Shown one piece after another: positions 1-12,048 of a DNA stretch of 64,000 nt. Each line of letters begins with the position of its first letter. Within the stretch, counting starts at the first letter, position 1. The notes under the pieces were generated by a model that saw only the letters and a list, made by a program, of their open reading frames with translations, ran no database searches and had not been told where the DNA came from. The position numbers and the translations under genes were made by a program. Origin of the DNA: Pilaira anomala (taxonomy: Eukaryota; Mucoromycota; Mucoromycetes; Mucorales; Mucoraceae). Location: positions 124,001 to 188,000 of the forward strand of contig JAIXMQ010000042.1 in assembly GCA_025716855.1 (NCBI GenBank), written 5' to 3'.

Positions 1-693
<693 letters not shown>

Positions 694-838
694 ATTTGTT
701 ACAGGCAATAGCAAAAAAAAAAAAAAAAAAAAGAAGAGGACACTTCCCCTTTTCGCGCTTTTTTTTTTCGAGAAATCTTTAAAAACGTCACGCAACTTTA
801 CTCTCTTTTTCTTTTTTATTTTCGTATTCAAAATCAAT
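694..838. promoter_or_regulatory. Divergent intergenic promoter region (RBBP4-like / FNTB)
   Basis: Only 145 bp separate the start codons of the RBBP4-like gene (-) and the farnesyltransferase beta gene (+), so both promoters and both 5' UTRs must share it. It holds an A20 run (713-732), a T-rich stretch and an AT-rich segment next to the FNTB start. No defined TATA box or operator was recognised. Confidence 0.5.
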
Positions 839-2470
839 ATGGGTGTTCTTGATGGAGTAATTCCTTTACAAAGCTTACGTTTCCAAGACGACGGTTTACC
901 AACGGATACATCTATTGACCAGGTAAAAACAAAAATAAAATCGACCGTTATTTCAACATGAAAAACTTATTTTTTTTTTCTTTTCAGAAACGAACAGAAG
1001 AATCTGTTCTTGAAAAGTATGTTCCTTATGCACCCAATAACCCCAACAAGTTATCCATCGACAGGTAAAAAAAAGTATAGGAGACTTGGTATAAAAGTAA
1101 TTATTCAAATATTCATTTATATCAATAGTATCGAATTGAAGCGTAAAAAGCATATTGCTTACTTAAAGAGAGGATTAGAAGGTTTAGGAAAATGGGCATC
1201 TGTATTAGACGCGAGTAAGCCATGGTTAGTCTATTGGATATTTCATTCGCTCGATTTATTAGAATATAAGTTTGATGATGAAATAATTAAAAGGTAAACA
1301 AACAATAATGCGTTGCCAAAAAAAAAAGACACGATATTAAAATATTATGATAGAACTGTATCTACTTTTACCAATTGGCAATTACCTACGGGCGGTTTTG
1401 GCGGTGGTAATGATCAACTTGCTCATTTAGCTACGACTTATGCAGCAATCAATGCATTAGCGATTGCAGGCACAAAAGAAACCTATGACATTTTAAACAG
1501 GTAAGTTAAAGAAAGGGAGAGAGAGAGAGAGAAATCAGTATAACGTGTTTATGATTTTTTTTTTGTACTTTTAGAGAAACTTTATATGGATTTTTAATGA
1601 GTATGAAACAACCTGATGGATCATTTACAATGCATCAAGGAGGAGAAATTGATATTCGAGGATCTTATTGTGCATTATCTGTAGCTGCATTAACGAATTT
1701 ATTGACACCGGAATTAACCGAGAATTGTATCGAATTTATTTGTAAATCGCAAACATATGAAGGTGGTATTGGTCCTTATCCAGGTAAAGAGGCTCATAAT
1801 GGATATACATTTTGTGGATTGGCTGCTATGGAAATTTTAGGTGGCATGTCTCGTTTGAATCTCGAAAAATTGACGGTAAAAAAAAAAGGGATATATATTT
1901 ATATACATTACAATTCAACTAAAAAATATATATATATAGTATTGGTGTACAGAACGTCAAATGAGTTTAGAAGGTGGATTTCAAGGCCGTACAAATAAAT
2001 TAGTGGATGGTTGTTATTCTTTCTGGGGAGCAGGAGATTTTCCTATTATTAAAGCAGAATTATACCGATCGTTTGGTTCAGACCAAGATTATTTGTTTGA
2101 TCGAGAAGCATTACAGGAATACATTTTACTTTGCTGTCAAGCAGAGTATGGTGGGTTAATTGATAAACCTGGTAAGCCTACAGATTTCTATCATACTTGT
2201 TATTGTCTTTCTGGATTATCAGTTGCACAACATACGATTGAATTTGATGATGAGAAGGCAAAAGGATTAGATAAAAATCAACTGGGTGCACGATCCTTGA
2301 TGTGGTACTGTAAAAATGAATTTGTCATTGTAGGCGAAATTGAAAACTCCTTAGCTCCTTCTCATCCCGTTCATAATATCACTTTGCGTGCTGCAAGAAA
2401 TGTCATTCATTATTTTTATAATACCCAAGGTCTTAGTTTACCTGTAGATGAAGATGCTATTGATTTATGA
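839..2470 (+). CDS. RAM1: Protein farnesyltransferase subunit beta
   Basis: Six exons: 839-922, 988-1064, 1129-1293, 1354-1500, 1575-1875 and 1940-2470. Spliced length is 434 aa, close to yeast Ram1 (431). It is the catalytic beta subunit that, with the shared alpha subunit, transfers farnesyl to CaaX cysteines of Ras, Rho and a-factor-type proteins. The alpha-alpha barrel repeats are clear: PTGGFGGGNDQLAHLATTYA, QPDGSFTMHQGGEIDIRGSY, QTYEGGIG and MSLEGGFQGRTNKLVDGC. The three zinc ligands expected from the family are present: Asp and Cys of VDGCYSFWGAG and His of FYHTCYCLSG. All exon junctions keep frame. The GGFQGR-NKLVDGCYSFW arrangement favours FTase beta over GGTase-I beta. Confidence 0.96.
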
Positions 2471-2590
2471 AAGAAAAATAAAAACAAAAATAAACCAGTC
2501 ATACAATAATTATCAAATGTAGCATAAACCTTTATCTCTTTTTTTTTTTTCTTTATTTCTTTTTTTTTTTTATTTTTTACTTGTATTATT

Positions 2591-3322
2591 ATGAGTCATT
2601 CTCCTAACTTGAAAGCACAACCTGTAAAAGGTATTTTGAAAAAGAACAAGAATCCAAACGAAGTTACTCGGTAAATATTATTTCTTCGCTTTAAAAGTAG
2701 AACAAACATATTCTTATCTTTAAAAAAAAAATAGTTTGAGATGGGACGAAGCCAATTTAGAACTTACAGAATCACAAAAGGATTCAACAATGAAGGTGGA
2801 TGAACCAAAGACACCTTATGTACGCTATGACGCAGATACTGACGAAGTACTCAACTTGGATGGTAAAGTCTTTTTTTTTTTTTTGTAAGCATTTATTATA
2901 GTGTATAATACTTATTCGTGTTTTTTTATATATGTAATAGATATCCCAGATATGCCTACTTATGGTGCTGGCTCTCGCGCCGAGCCCGAAGAATTTGTTT
3001 TGGATGGTGGTGTAGAATCAGATAAAAGTAGTGTTACATCCAATGGTGAGAAATCACGCCGTAGAGTCTCAGTGAGCGACGATGACTGGGAAATGGATGA
3101 TGCTGACTTAGACGATGAAGAAGGTAAAGAAAAAAAAAAGTGTGTGTGTGTTTATAAGAAAGTATATTTAATCCATATCTCTTTTTTTTTTATGTAGCCA
3201 AGAAACGTCATGAAGAATTTCTTCGTAAACGTGCCTCACATTATCATATGGGAGCAGCCTTACGCCATCATGATGATGAACCAACACCTACGATGCCAGA
3301 TAATAATAAAATGGAAGAATAA
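2591..3322 (+). CDS. GLC8: Protein phosphatase 1 inhibitor-2 family protein
   Basis: Four exons: 2591-2670, 2735-2862, 2941-3123 and 3198-3322; 171 aa. It starts [19 protein letters not shown]. The three short conserved inhibitor-2 elements are present in order: KGILKKN (residues ~13-19), [12 protein letters not shown] (~28-39) and [20 protein letters not shown] (C-terminal helix corresponding to FExKRKxHYNE). The middle is acidic ([15 protein letters not shown]) with a basic patch [11 protein letters not shown] that looks phosphorylatable. I-2/Glc8 proteins are mostly disordered and bind the PP1 catalytic subunit, inhibiting or chaperoning it. The gene lies 120 bp after FNTB on the same strand. 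The symbol follows the yeast family name. Confidence 0.9.
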
Positions 3323-3547
3323 TATTTATGGGGAAAACGATAACATGATATTAGAGATCATGCCCAAGAAAAAAAAAATGAATAAATTGTACCACCTCTG
3401 TATTTTTTTTTTTTCTTGTGAAAAGCGAGATATAAAAAAAAAAGAAGCCCTCTCTTTTCTTCTTTTTTTTTTACATTTTTTTTTTTATCTCTTATATATA
3501 TATATATAAATATATAAATATTCTCACATTTATTTTTTATCTATACA

Positions 3548-3988
3548 ATGTCAAAAAGTAATATTCGTAATCATCCTTATCAACTTGAACAAGCATTACA
3601 GAAATTTGTAGACTATAAAAGTACATCAGTTCATCAAACAGCAGATAACTTTACTTGGTTAGTCTTTGTTAATGCACAATGGGTACCATTTGCAAGTTCA
3701 AATCAATATAAATTGGAACAAACACTTGGATTGGGCGGTACATTTGTTGATATTGAAGACCGATTATTTCCTTCTGTAAAAAGAGTGCGTGTGTTTCCAA
3801 AGGCAAATTATCTCAGTTATCTTGGTGTGAAATATCGTCTGTCTAGAGTCATGCAACCACATTATGAGGTCAATGATAGACTTTCTCCACCTGAAGATGA
3901 TAAAATTGATCCGGCCATGAATAGATTATTTACGCCTGGGTCTGTACTATCTGAATATCGACCCACTACTTCTACTACAGTCTCATAG
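3548..3988 (+). CDS. Uncharacterised 146-aa protein, single exon
   Basis: One uninterrupted reading frame starting MSKSNIRNHPYQLEQALQKF and ending at TAG 3986-3988, 225 bp after the inhibitor-2 stop and preceded by a TATATA-rich stretch (3494-3520). No confident family. The central part (residues ~36-105) has aromatic spacing W-LVFVNAQWVPF, then LEQTLGLGGTFVDIEDRLFP and VRVFPKANYLSYLGVKYRLS. This faintly recalls a WWE-like or other small beta-rich fold, which is only an impression. The C-terminus is low complexity (RPTTSTTVS). Codon use matches the neighbouring genes and a following T-rich tract could serve as a 3' end, so it is probably a real gene. Confidence 0.62.
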   Translation: MSKSNIRNHPYQLEQALQKFVDYKSTSVHQTADNFTWLVFVNAQWVPFASSNQYKLEQTLGLGGTFVDIEDRLFPSVKRVRVFPKANYLSYLGVKYRLSRVMQPHYEVNDRLSPPEDDKIDPAMNRLFTPGSVLSEYRPTTSTTVS

Positions 3989-5499
3989 AAACTCTTTTTA
4001 TTTTTATTTTTATTTTTATACTTTACTTTTTCTCTCTTTTTCCTCTTCTTCTTCCCTCTCTCTTTCTCTCTCGCCTTTTTATTATTGTACATATTATTAT
4101 TACCTTTCTCTCTCTCTCTCTCTCTTTCTCTAACTAACTCTTTAGTATGCTATCTATTAAAACCATTACTTTCTCTTTGTGTTACATGAGTTTCGTTCAC
4201 GTGAAGCCTATGTTTTTTTCTTATTCAAGCAAATAGCTCACGGTAACAGTGATTTGTGCTTGAAATCCAAGATTTTCAAAAAAGAATTTAACCAATCAAT
4301 TTTTTTCGATTTTTTTTTTTTTTCGTATTCGATACAAATAAACATATTTAACCGTAACCCTCACATATGTGGTTGTTTATCTTCTTTTTTTCTCTCTCTC
4401 TTGGATCGCCAATATGTCCATAACATGCTAACTAGAAATGTAACTATCTTTATTGTATTTAATCTGAAAGCATAAACTATTCTACATGTGGATAATTCTC
4501 ATCCCTTTTGCTTGTATCTAGACAAAATACATTTAATACTTTTAGTCTTGCGTAATACTTTATAGAAGATACGAGTATTTGCTTGCTTTATTAAAAATAA
4601 AAGACGACAAAAGGTAAGTTGCGAGATAAATCACTTGTGTCTAATCTCTTGATAGTATCCTTTTTTTGACAGAAGGTGTAAATCGTGATCAATGGATCAC
4701 ATTTAAAATAGTTATTGGCGCCGGAAAAAGATGAGGCTGATGTGTATATAATAACAAAGACCAATTTGAGCTGATATCGTCAGAATTGTTACATACATAA
4801 TAGTTTTCTTGGTCTCTAAAGACTTTTTTACATTTGTTTTGATCATGTTCAAACGCGTCAAAGTACTCACACGTTTGATAGTAGACGATCGTATTAGCAA
4901 TGAGCGGAGCCGTTCTTTAAACCAGTTCCGGAAGATGATAAATCTTAACAAAACAATATGGTTTGCAGCAATACAATCCTTTATTCCATAGCATAAACTT
5001 GATTTATATCTCTCTTTCAATACCTGCTACATAGCTGTAGATAGTGGTTAAATAAAACTCTTTTGTGAAATCTATCTACGTTCGCTTTTGTTTCTCTAAA
5101 TAAAGGCAACTTTCTATTGTCTATGACTCGAAATATTTGTTGTCAATTCAACACAAAGTTTAATCCGCAACTTCTCAAGCAGACAGCAGACAACTGATGA
5201 ATTTATTTTACGTGTATATGTTTCTGACACTTTTGAATCGGAATATTTCTGTAGATACTGCACGGTTTCTATGTGATATATTACCTACACACTATATGTT
5301 TTTTTTATTCAGCTGCATTAAAAAAAATTACATTTTTTGCATAGTTTCATTTCTTTTGTTTTATAAATAAAAACGAAATTTGTGTCTATATTTTATTACC
5401 TCTTGTAATTCCTCTTATTCAGGCCATGTATAAATAAGTCTTGAAAAATGAAAAAAAAAATCGATCCGTTCATACCACAAGTTGTCCATGATAAAGTTT

Positions 5500-5630
5500 G
5501 ATTAAGTATAGAAGGTGCTAAGCAGTAAGGGCTGCAAGTTAAGGCCCTAAGAAACGACACAGTCGGCTGCAGCTACGTTGGAATGTACCCCTATCCCAAT
5601 AGAGTAGCTTCGGGTGTGGGGATGTTTTTT
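5500..5630 (+). ncRNA. Candidate structured RNA, block 1 (unidentified)
   Basis: This block is much more GC-rich than its surroundings and folds on paper. AGGGC and GCCCT pair across an 11-nt loop. CCCC-TAT-CCC pairs with GGG-TGT-GGGG, giving a 4+3 bp stem with a 3x3 internal loop around AATAGAGTAGCTTC. The block ends in T6, as an RNA polymerase III terminator would. I could not match it to U1-U6, 5S, SRP, RNase P or MRP RNA. Strand is assigned only from the trailing T run. Confidence 0.25.
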
Positions 5631-5734
5631 ATATTTATTAGAGCATTTTCTTTTCTTTTAAATGTATTTTTCTGTTAATGTCTTATAAATATGTTGTGAT
5701 CACTAAATATGTGTGAGAGAATCCTCGCCTAAGT

Positions 5735-5805
5735 TTTGATCACGTCGTCCCTGTTTGGGGAAACTATGAGGCATGGACGACCCTAATAGGTTCGAAGGTC
5801 AAATT
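5735..5805 (+). ncRNA. Candidate structured RNA, block 2, with B-box-like motif
   Basis: GTCGTCC (5744-5750) pairs perfectly with GGACGAC (5775-5781) and encloses a small GTTT-GGGG-AAAC hairpin. Just downstream GGTTCGAAG (5789-5797) resembles a pol III B box. A T9 run follows at about 5879. It may be the 3' half of the same transcript as block 1. No family recognised. Confidence 0.22.
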
Positions 5806-6663
5806 GACTTTACGTTCAACAATTAATCGTCCTCTTTCTCGATTTTGTGTTTCTGACTGTTTTGCTTTTTAAAACACTTTTTTTTTTAAGTTCATGACGC
5901 TGTATAAAAGATTCGTTTTGGACTTTGTCAAAAATGTGCTAATAAAAATATGTACTCAATAAAACTAAATTCGCTATAGTACTATTGTTTTGACGTCGTT
6001 ATTAAATTTAATAACGTAGTAGGCTTTTTTTTTTTTTTTCAAACAAAAATATTTTAAAGGAATGAGTGAAATCTCGTTAAAAAGAAGAAGAAATGTTTTA
6101 AAAAAGGTATATATAGTACGCACTTAGATTGCTTGACAGTTGACTATATGCATGGATTTTCTTTTATTAAAAAAAATCTCATGGTAATTCTCGTAAAAAA
6201 AGATCACCACTGATTTCAAGTCATAAGCCACATGGGCATTTGATCTTTCTCTCTTTTACTTATGAGGAGAGGGTTCCTCGGATACCATTGGTTTTCGTTA
6301 AATGATCAAAATGTAAAAGAGAGTTTCAAGTAACCTGTAACACAGGCTTGAGTGATTTCAAAAAAGTCACGATATGTAGACAACGAGGTGAATTTTTTTA
6401 TTACAAAAAAAAAAAAAAAAAAAAAAAAATTGTGGGAGATAATGATAAAAAAAATGCTTTTTCATAATGTATAGTAAAAATATGGGAAATAAAAATTCAT
6501 AATGTTGATGCTATCCAACTCTTAATTGTATTACGGAAGTAAAAAGAAAAAAAAAATGATAATAAGGCGTAAAAATAAAGAAAGGCTTTTTTTTTAGACA
6601 AGGGGTGTGTGTGTGGGAGGGGAATATTTCTGAATCCTTCTGAAATGTTCTTTAAGTACGTTA

Positions 6664-8296
6664 TCATTTTGGTTGAACAGTAACTGAGTCTTCATTTAAT
6701 AGATAGAATGGATATTGTCTGTTATCAGATGATATAGAAGGTGTGCGCATATGCTGTTCTTCTGGTTGTGAAGACATGGAAGAGGCCCTCCTTGGTTTGG
6801 TGGAATCACTTACTGTGCCATCACTTCCATACTTGTCTTCGTCTCTTCTATGTCTTTTTCTTGGTCTTCCAACAGGTCGAGCTTAACGATTGTATATAAA
6901 GTTAATTGTCTGTTTTTTTTTTTTTTTTTTTTCTTGGTACTTACATGCTGCTTCATTTTCAGCTTTAAAGTCTGAAATGTACTGTTGGTATTTCTGGAAA
7001 AAAGACAGAAAAAAAAAATTATTAGAGTTAATGGAAAGATTAAAGAATGTAAAAAGAATGAAATTACTTTAAATGAATCAGTTTTGTGGTATTCTTCCAG
7101 CTTTGTTAGGTACTCTTCTCTTGATTTCAGAGCATTTACTTCGTAAGATTCTTTTTCTTCAGGAGAAATATTCTTCCATCTGTCTCCAATGATCTTGGCC
7201 AAATCAGTAAAAGACTTGTTTTGTTGCTTTAGTTCAGCTCTCACATCGTTTGAAAACATGACATAGGCTGATGGCGGTTTTAGTGGAGCGCTCGTATCAG
7301 GTTTGGCATGTCTATGATATTTTCTCTTCCATAAGCGATGCACATTATCACTTGTGACAGCTTCTTCTTCTGTAGAAGACATGCCACTTTGTGCACTATG
7401 TGTCATCGTACCTGCCGATGGAAAATATTCGTTGGTATTATTGGGAACAGATGTATTAGAATTAGTATTGCTATTAGGTGTAGGATTGCTTAATGAAGAA
7501 CATGTTGAAGATGGTGTGTTGGTTGCAGTTGAGAGTGGGGAGCTATTGCTACCTGCTAATAATTGTAAGGATACGTCCATGGCTTCTGATGGTTGCATCG
7601 GCTTTTTGGGGTTGCTCATGTTATTACTACTGCTTGATATGTAACCTGCCGTTGACGAGTTGGGTTCATATAATGGTACTTTAAAAGCTTGATTAAACTC
7701 ACCTGTCACATCCGTAGGCTTTGAAAGTGGTGTAATATTTAACGGTACACTGGGAGGAATACCTTTCGCATTCGCAACTGCTCTTTGTAGTAACTACAAA
7801 TAGTAATAAAAATAGTGTTATTTTTGTTTTCTTTTTTAGTCGTCTTTTTTTATTTTATTTTATATTTTTTTTAGTTTTGTTTTTGTTTCATACTCTTCGA
7901 TGTCCTCGTTTAACTTGCATCTGTATTAGATCAGACTCAGTAATCTCTATTAACTAATGCATAAATACATTACAAAATATAAAGTAAGCAGAAAATAAAA
8001 GAAGAAAAAAAAAACACATAACGGGAACAAAAAGGTACAACAACAATACAAAAAAAAAAAAAAAAAAAAAAAAAAGACGAATATACAGAATGAATCAAAA
8101 ATCAGAATTTTTATATGTATGTTTTTTCTTTAAAATGTTTAAAAAAAATTTATCTTACAGATTCTGGTCTGTCAAATCCTTCTTCAATAAAGGTTTCAAA
8201 GTATTGAGATAATCCACACTGTGATAAGAAATGATTGACTTGTTGCTGATTTAGTGAATTTCGACTCGTTGTAATAGCTGTGTTTGCTGTATTCAT
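6664..8296 (-). CDS. SAM domain plus HMG-box DNA-binding protein
   Basis: Five exons: 8159-8296, 7894-7953, 7068-7793, 6945-6993 and 6664-6881; 396 aa, all junctions in phase. Residues ~20-70 form a SAM domain (VNHFLSQCGLSQYFETF, ITESDLIQMQVKRGHRRLLQ). A Ser/Thr/Asn-rich linker follows. An HMG box lies at ~235-302 (APLKPPSAYVMFSNDVRAEL, SFTDLAKIIGDRWKNISPEE, SYEVNALKSREEY). A basic AT-hook-like stretch GRPRKRHRR follows and the protein ends SVTVQPK. HMG boxes bend DNA and SAM domains oligomerise, so a sequence-structure-specific nuclear regulator is the inference. The first intron (7954-8158, 205 bp) is long for this window. The flanks do not show the triose-phosphate transporter or RNA helicase that border the Mucoralean sex locus, so it is not called a sex gene. 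Confidence 0.88.
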
Positions 8297-10630
8297 TGGG
8301 TAAAGGATATTTTACAAATAGAAAGAAAAAAAATATGTATAATTAAAGTGAAATAAAAATAATAAAAAAAGTTGTTGTTTATAATGGATGCAAAGTTATA
8401 TTTATCCAATTTTTAAAGTTATTACAGTTGAGCATAAGTTTACTATATATAAGAAAAGAGGAAGAAAAAAAATATAGTCCTTTTTTTTTTATGCTCTTCT
8501 TTTTTTTTTTAAGGAGTGAAAAGAGAGGAAAAAGAGAGAAAGGAATAAAAATTAAAAATTAGTTTCACTGCTAAAAAAATCTTATAGTGACGCAAAAAAA
8601 AAAAAAAAAGCTTCCAAAAGCATTTTAACTCAATCCTTTATTGACCAATTAAATTCATTTTTGGGCGAATATATTACTGGTTATAGACACGCTTTCTTTA
8701 AAATCTAAAAAAAATTGCCAGATAGGCTTTATTCGCTATATTTCGTTAATGCTGAAGAACCAGTTTGTTTGGTCAACTATGAACTATGACGAACCCCACT
8801 AGTTTCGTTTAAATAAATAAAAAATTATCCTTATCTTTCTTCGTATGTAACCGTGACGTGACTGTCTTAAGCTCAATCATCGTAACAATGGACATAACTC
8901 ATTAATCAAAGCATTATTACTGGTATATACTCTTATTTTATCATTCACAATGCATTGGCCCAACATAATTACATAAAATTTTTTTTTTCATATTTATAAA
9001 CCTATTAAATCAATTAACAACATCTTTTGAACTAAAATAAAGCCATTTAAGGTTAGTAAATACTACCCACAGGACAATTGTTAACTCAAAAAAATATAAG
9101 CTTTTTTTTTTGGATGCATTGAATATATTGATACCAAACACAATAAATACGAGTTCTAGGCCGGTTCCTGAGTCGCTTTCGAGCATTCGGGGGAACACGC
9201 CTTTTGTATTGTCATGCAATAAGTATTAAACACAATTAAGAACAAAATAGAATGTAATAGAACAAAACAAATTTCCAATAGGTAAACAGATGATGTAAAC
9301 TTGCACACCAAAACACGATAATCCTAATAACTGGATTGCAACAAAAGCCAAATAAATCAACATACCTCCGAAATAACTCACCGTAAAATAACGGTAAAAA
9401 AAAAAGTTATCACACAGACGCGCCTCCCTTCTCTCTAAGAAAGTGTACAATCATTTTTTTTTTTTTTTTTTGAGAATGCTTCTTATTTAACCCCCAACCT
9501 TCTCCTTTGAGTGGATGGTTAGTATATCAGTGCAATTGCAAAGATGATAAAAACAAGAAAAATAAAATAGAAGTTAATTCGATTTTGGAAGTTGCTTAGA
9601 ATAAATGGTTAAAAAACAACGCACTCTTGTTTTGCAAAATAGCCAAAAATACATTATACTTCCATTATTAGCAAAAAAGATCTGCGTCATTATGCAAACA
9701 ATTATGTGCAATGTATTTGGTAGCACATAGTTCAAGTCGATGAACCTTTTTTTTTTCTATCCCTGTTGCGATATAACAGGTACCAAAATGATATAAAAAT
9801 AGATCGGGTCATTTCTCTTTTCTACAAAAGTTTTCGATCTTTTATATTATCCTAGAAAAAAAAAATATTGCTCGTGAATTCATGTCTGTAATTAGGAAAT
9901 ATGTTCATGTTTGTTTATTTTTAATCACAATAAATAAACCGAATAATCTCATCATGGAGGTCTTAACATGAACCGTATATATTTGACATATCCCTATTAT
10001 AATTATATATATATATATATATAAAGTTGATGAATTAAAACCTTAATAAAACGTGCACTCCATCCACCGAGACACACTTTTTCCCTGATACATATTTGGA
10101 TACTTGTTATATAAATGTAAACTTTAAATGTCTACAAATATCATATTTTCTGCTTGAATTTAGATTCATGACAATTTCAATTTGTACCGAGAGAGAAAGA
10201 AAGAGGCGGATGAAGAACATCTGTCTGGGAAATACAGTTAGTAAAGTACCGGTAACTGACAGAAAAGATTGGTTTTTTTTTAAAAAAAAAAAAGAAGTGT
10301 AAAAGAAGAGAAAATCAGGTGGGATTAGATTAAAAGTAATTTTATTTGGTTCTGACGTACTTATTAAAATTTGAAAAGAAACAAGTGCAATTCTTTTTCT
10401 TAATTGAAAGGTGGTGTAAGCTTACAAACGGTCACTATAGTGACCAATTAATCAATTTATAAGACTGGTTCTTTCGAAGATAATTCAACTTAAAAGTCAT
10501 GGCGTACTTTTATTTTATTTTAAAAAAACTTCTTTGAACTTTTGCTTATAAAAATAATGTCAACTTATATACAACAATATAAATCTAAAGAAGAAAAGTC
10601 GGGATGGTTTTATATAACATCTTATTGATA

Positions 10631-10684
<54 letters not shown>

Positions 10685-10955
10685 TAGCAATTCCTTACTC
10701 AAGTTGTGAAGTAGTTTCTCAAACACGTAACATATAAAATAAATACGTAAATGCTTTTCAGAAAACTAAGTATTATATTTATGCTTAAATTTCATCGAGA
10801 AATCAATTTTAATTCGTCCGTAAAGCTGTGAAAAAAATGAATTCAGCAGCAATGCAAGGGAAACACATAATTGTTCAAAACCAGACTTGCCCTTTTCTCC
10901 TGTATAACAATGGTATAAAGTCGAGTACTTCTATCTTTTGTATATATTCTCTCTT

Positions 10956-10988
<33 letters not shown>

Positions 10989-11023
10989 TCCCATTTCCTT
11001 CCAAAAATAAATAAATAAAGATA
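8297..11023. other. Intergenic, 2.7 kb
   Basis: AT-rich with many A/T runs. Two adjacent minus-strand open frames (about 9010-9219 and 9226-9450) are short, hydrophobic or unremarkable and not called as genes. A (TC)n microsatellite lies at 10634-10681 and a second CT-rich tract at 10950-10986, just upstream of the zinc-finger gene, is probably in its promoter or 5' UTR. No RNA gene recognised. Confidence 0.6.
10634..10681. repeat. (CT)n microsatellite, ~48 bp
   Basis: Uninterrupted CT dinucleotide repeat of about 23 units starting after GATACCTT. A shorter CT tract recurs 300 bp downstream, immediately 5' of the zinc-finger gene. Confidence 0.95.
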
Positions 11024-11781
11024 ATGAATAAACATACGAGATTATCATATGCTGAATTACTTTCTTCCCCAATGATCCCGGATACAATAGTGGAAAGAAA
11101 AGAGTTTGATACTTATTATTGGAACACAATGCCTTATTTGTCACAAACAATGTACTCTCATATTCCATCTCAATTACAACAACAGACACCACCACCACAG
11201 CATCAACAACAGCAGCAAATACTCCAGCATCATCAACAACAGCATACACACCATCAGCAACAACAACATAATGAACACCAACACCAACATCAACATCAAC
11301 ATCAGCATCAACATCAACAGCAATATCAATCACAGCAGCAGCTGCAACCACAACCACATCAACAATCGCAACAGCAAAATCATCAGCAGCAGCCACCTAC
11401 TCCACAACCAACACCTCGTACGCGAGGACGTCGAGTATCAAATATACCTAACCACGGCGTTCGTATGTTTGCATGTAAAACCGAGGGATGTGGAAAGGTA
11501 TTTAAAAGGTCAGAGCACTTAAAAAGACATGTCCGCTCTATACATACAATGGAAAAACGTAAATATTACCATCTCATCCAAGCAAATATACATCATAAAC
11601 TAAATTTTATTTTATTTTAGCGTTTAAATGCCCTTACATCAGTTGTAATAAACGATTTTCTCGATCTGATAATCTAAACCAGCATATACGTATTCATAGA
11701 CATTGTACAACTAATAATAAATCTTCCCCTTCTTCAACATCTACTGTAACTTTCCATTCTAATCCATTATATCCACTCTAA
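11024..11781 (+). CDS. C2H2 zinc-finger transcription factor (two fingers, Q/H-rich)
   Basis: Two exons: 11024-11558 and 11621-11781; 231 aa. The N-terminal part (residues ~45-125) is an extreme Gln/His low-complexity region encoded by CAA/CAG/CAT/CAC. Then come two adjacent C2H2 fingers: FACKTEGCGKVFKRSEHLKR with HVRSIH, and FKCPYISCNKRFSRSDNLNQ with HIRIH. The splice joins exon 1 AAA C to CG TTT, making the canonical linker MEKPFKC; this confirms the intron. A two-finger C-terminal DNA-binding module after a polyQ region resembles Msn2/Com2-like fungal regulators (inferred). The binding-helix residues RSEHLKR and RSDNLNQ suggest G-rich targets of the Msn2/Mig type. Target genes unknown. Confidence 0.9.
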
Positions 11782-12048
11782 AAAAAAAACTAATAAAGAA
11801 TTTTCTGCATATTTCAATTATAAAACCAGCCATTTTATTTAAAACGTTATTGACAAAAATCTTATATACGGGTCACAAGACTCGAAAGTTTTTTTTTAAA
11901 CCCAAAGAATCGGGTTTGATTTGAAATTTTAGATTTCTTTAACGCACACATAAACGCACCACGCTTCTCGGGGGCGATTGCGAGGGGTTGGACTGTGAAT
12001 TTTTTTTTTTCAATTGTATATTCTTTTTGTTCTTTTTTTTTTTTTGTC

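Larger units (their letters stand above)
3989..6663. other. Intergenic, 2.7 kb
   Basis: No protein gene supported; short reading frames here have no recognisable motifs. It contains (CT)n tracts near 4100-4130, a perfect 18-bp AT palindrome at 5998-6015, and A/T homopolymers (A28 near 6402-6429). Two GC-richer hairpin-forming blocks at about 5500-5630 and 5735-5805 are listed separately. Confidence 0.6.

Noticed and set aside
4179..5020. Open frames in the 4-5 kb gap on both strands
   Set aside because: Short, overlapping, rich in F/K/N from homopolymers, no homology or splice support.
5785..5800. tRNA T-arm (GGTTCGAAGG)
   Set aside because: No acceptor stem, D-arm or anticodon arm can be built around it; kept only as a B-box-like motif in a possible other RNA.
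6664..8296. Sex-locus (SexM/SexP) identity for the HMG gene
   Set aside because: An N-terminal SAM domain is not typical, and the flanking transporter and RNA helicase genes of the Mucoralean sex locus are absent.
9010..9450. Two adjacent minus-strand open frames (69 and 74 aa), one hydrophobic
   Set aside because: No intron/phase logic joining them, no motif, AT-rich codon composition like the intergenic background.
10875..11396. Minus-strand 173-aa Val/Ala/Asp-rich open frame
   Set aside because: Antisense of the Q/H-rich zinc-finger exon and the CT repeat.
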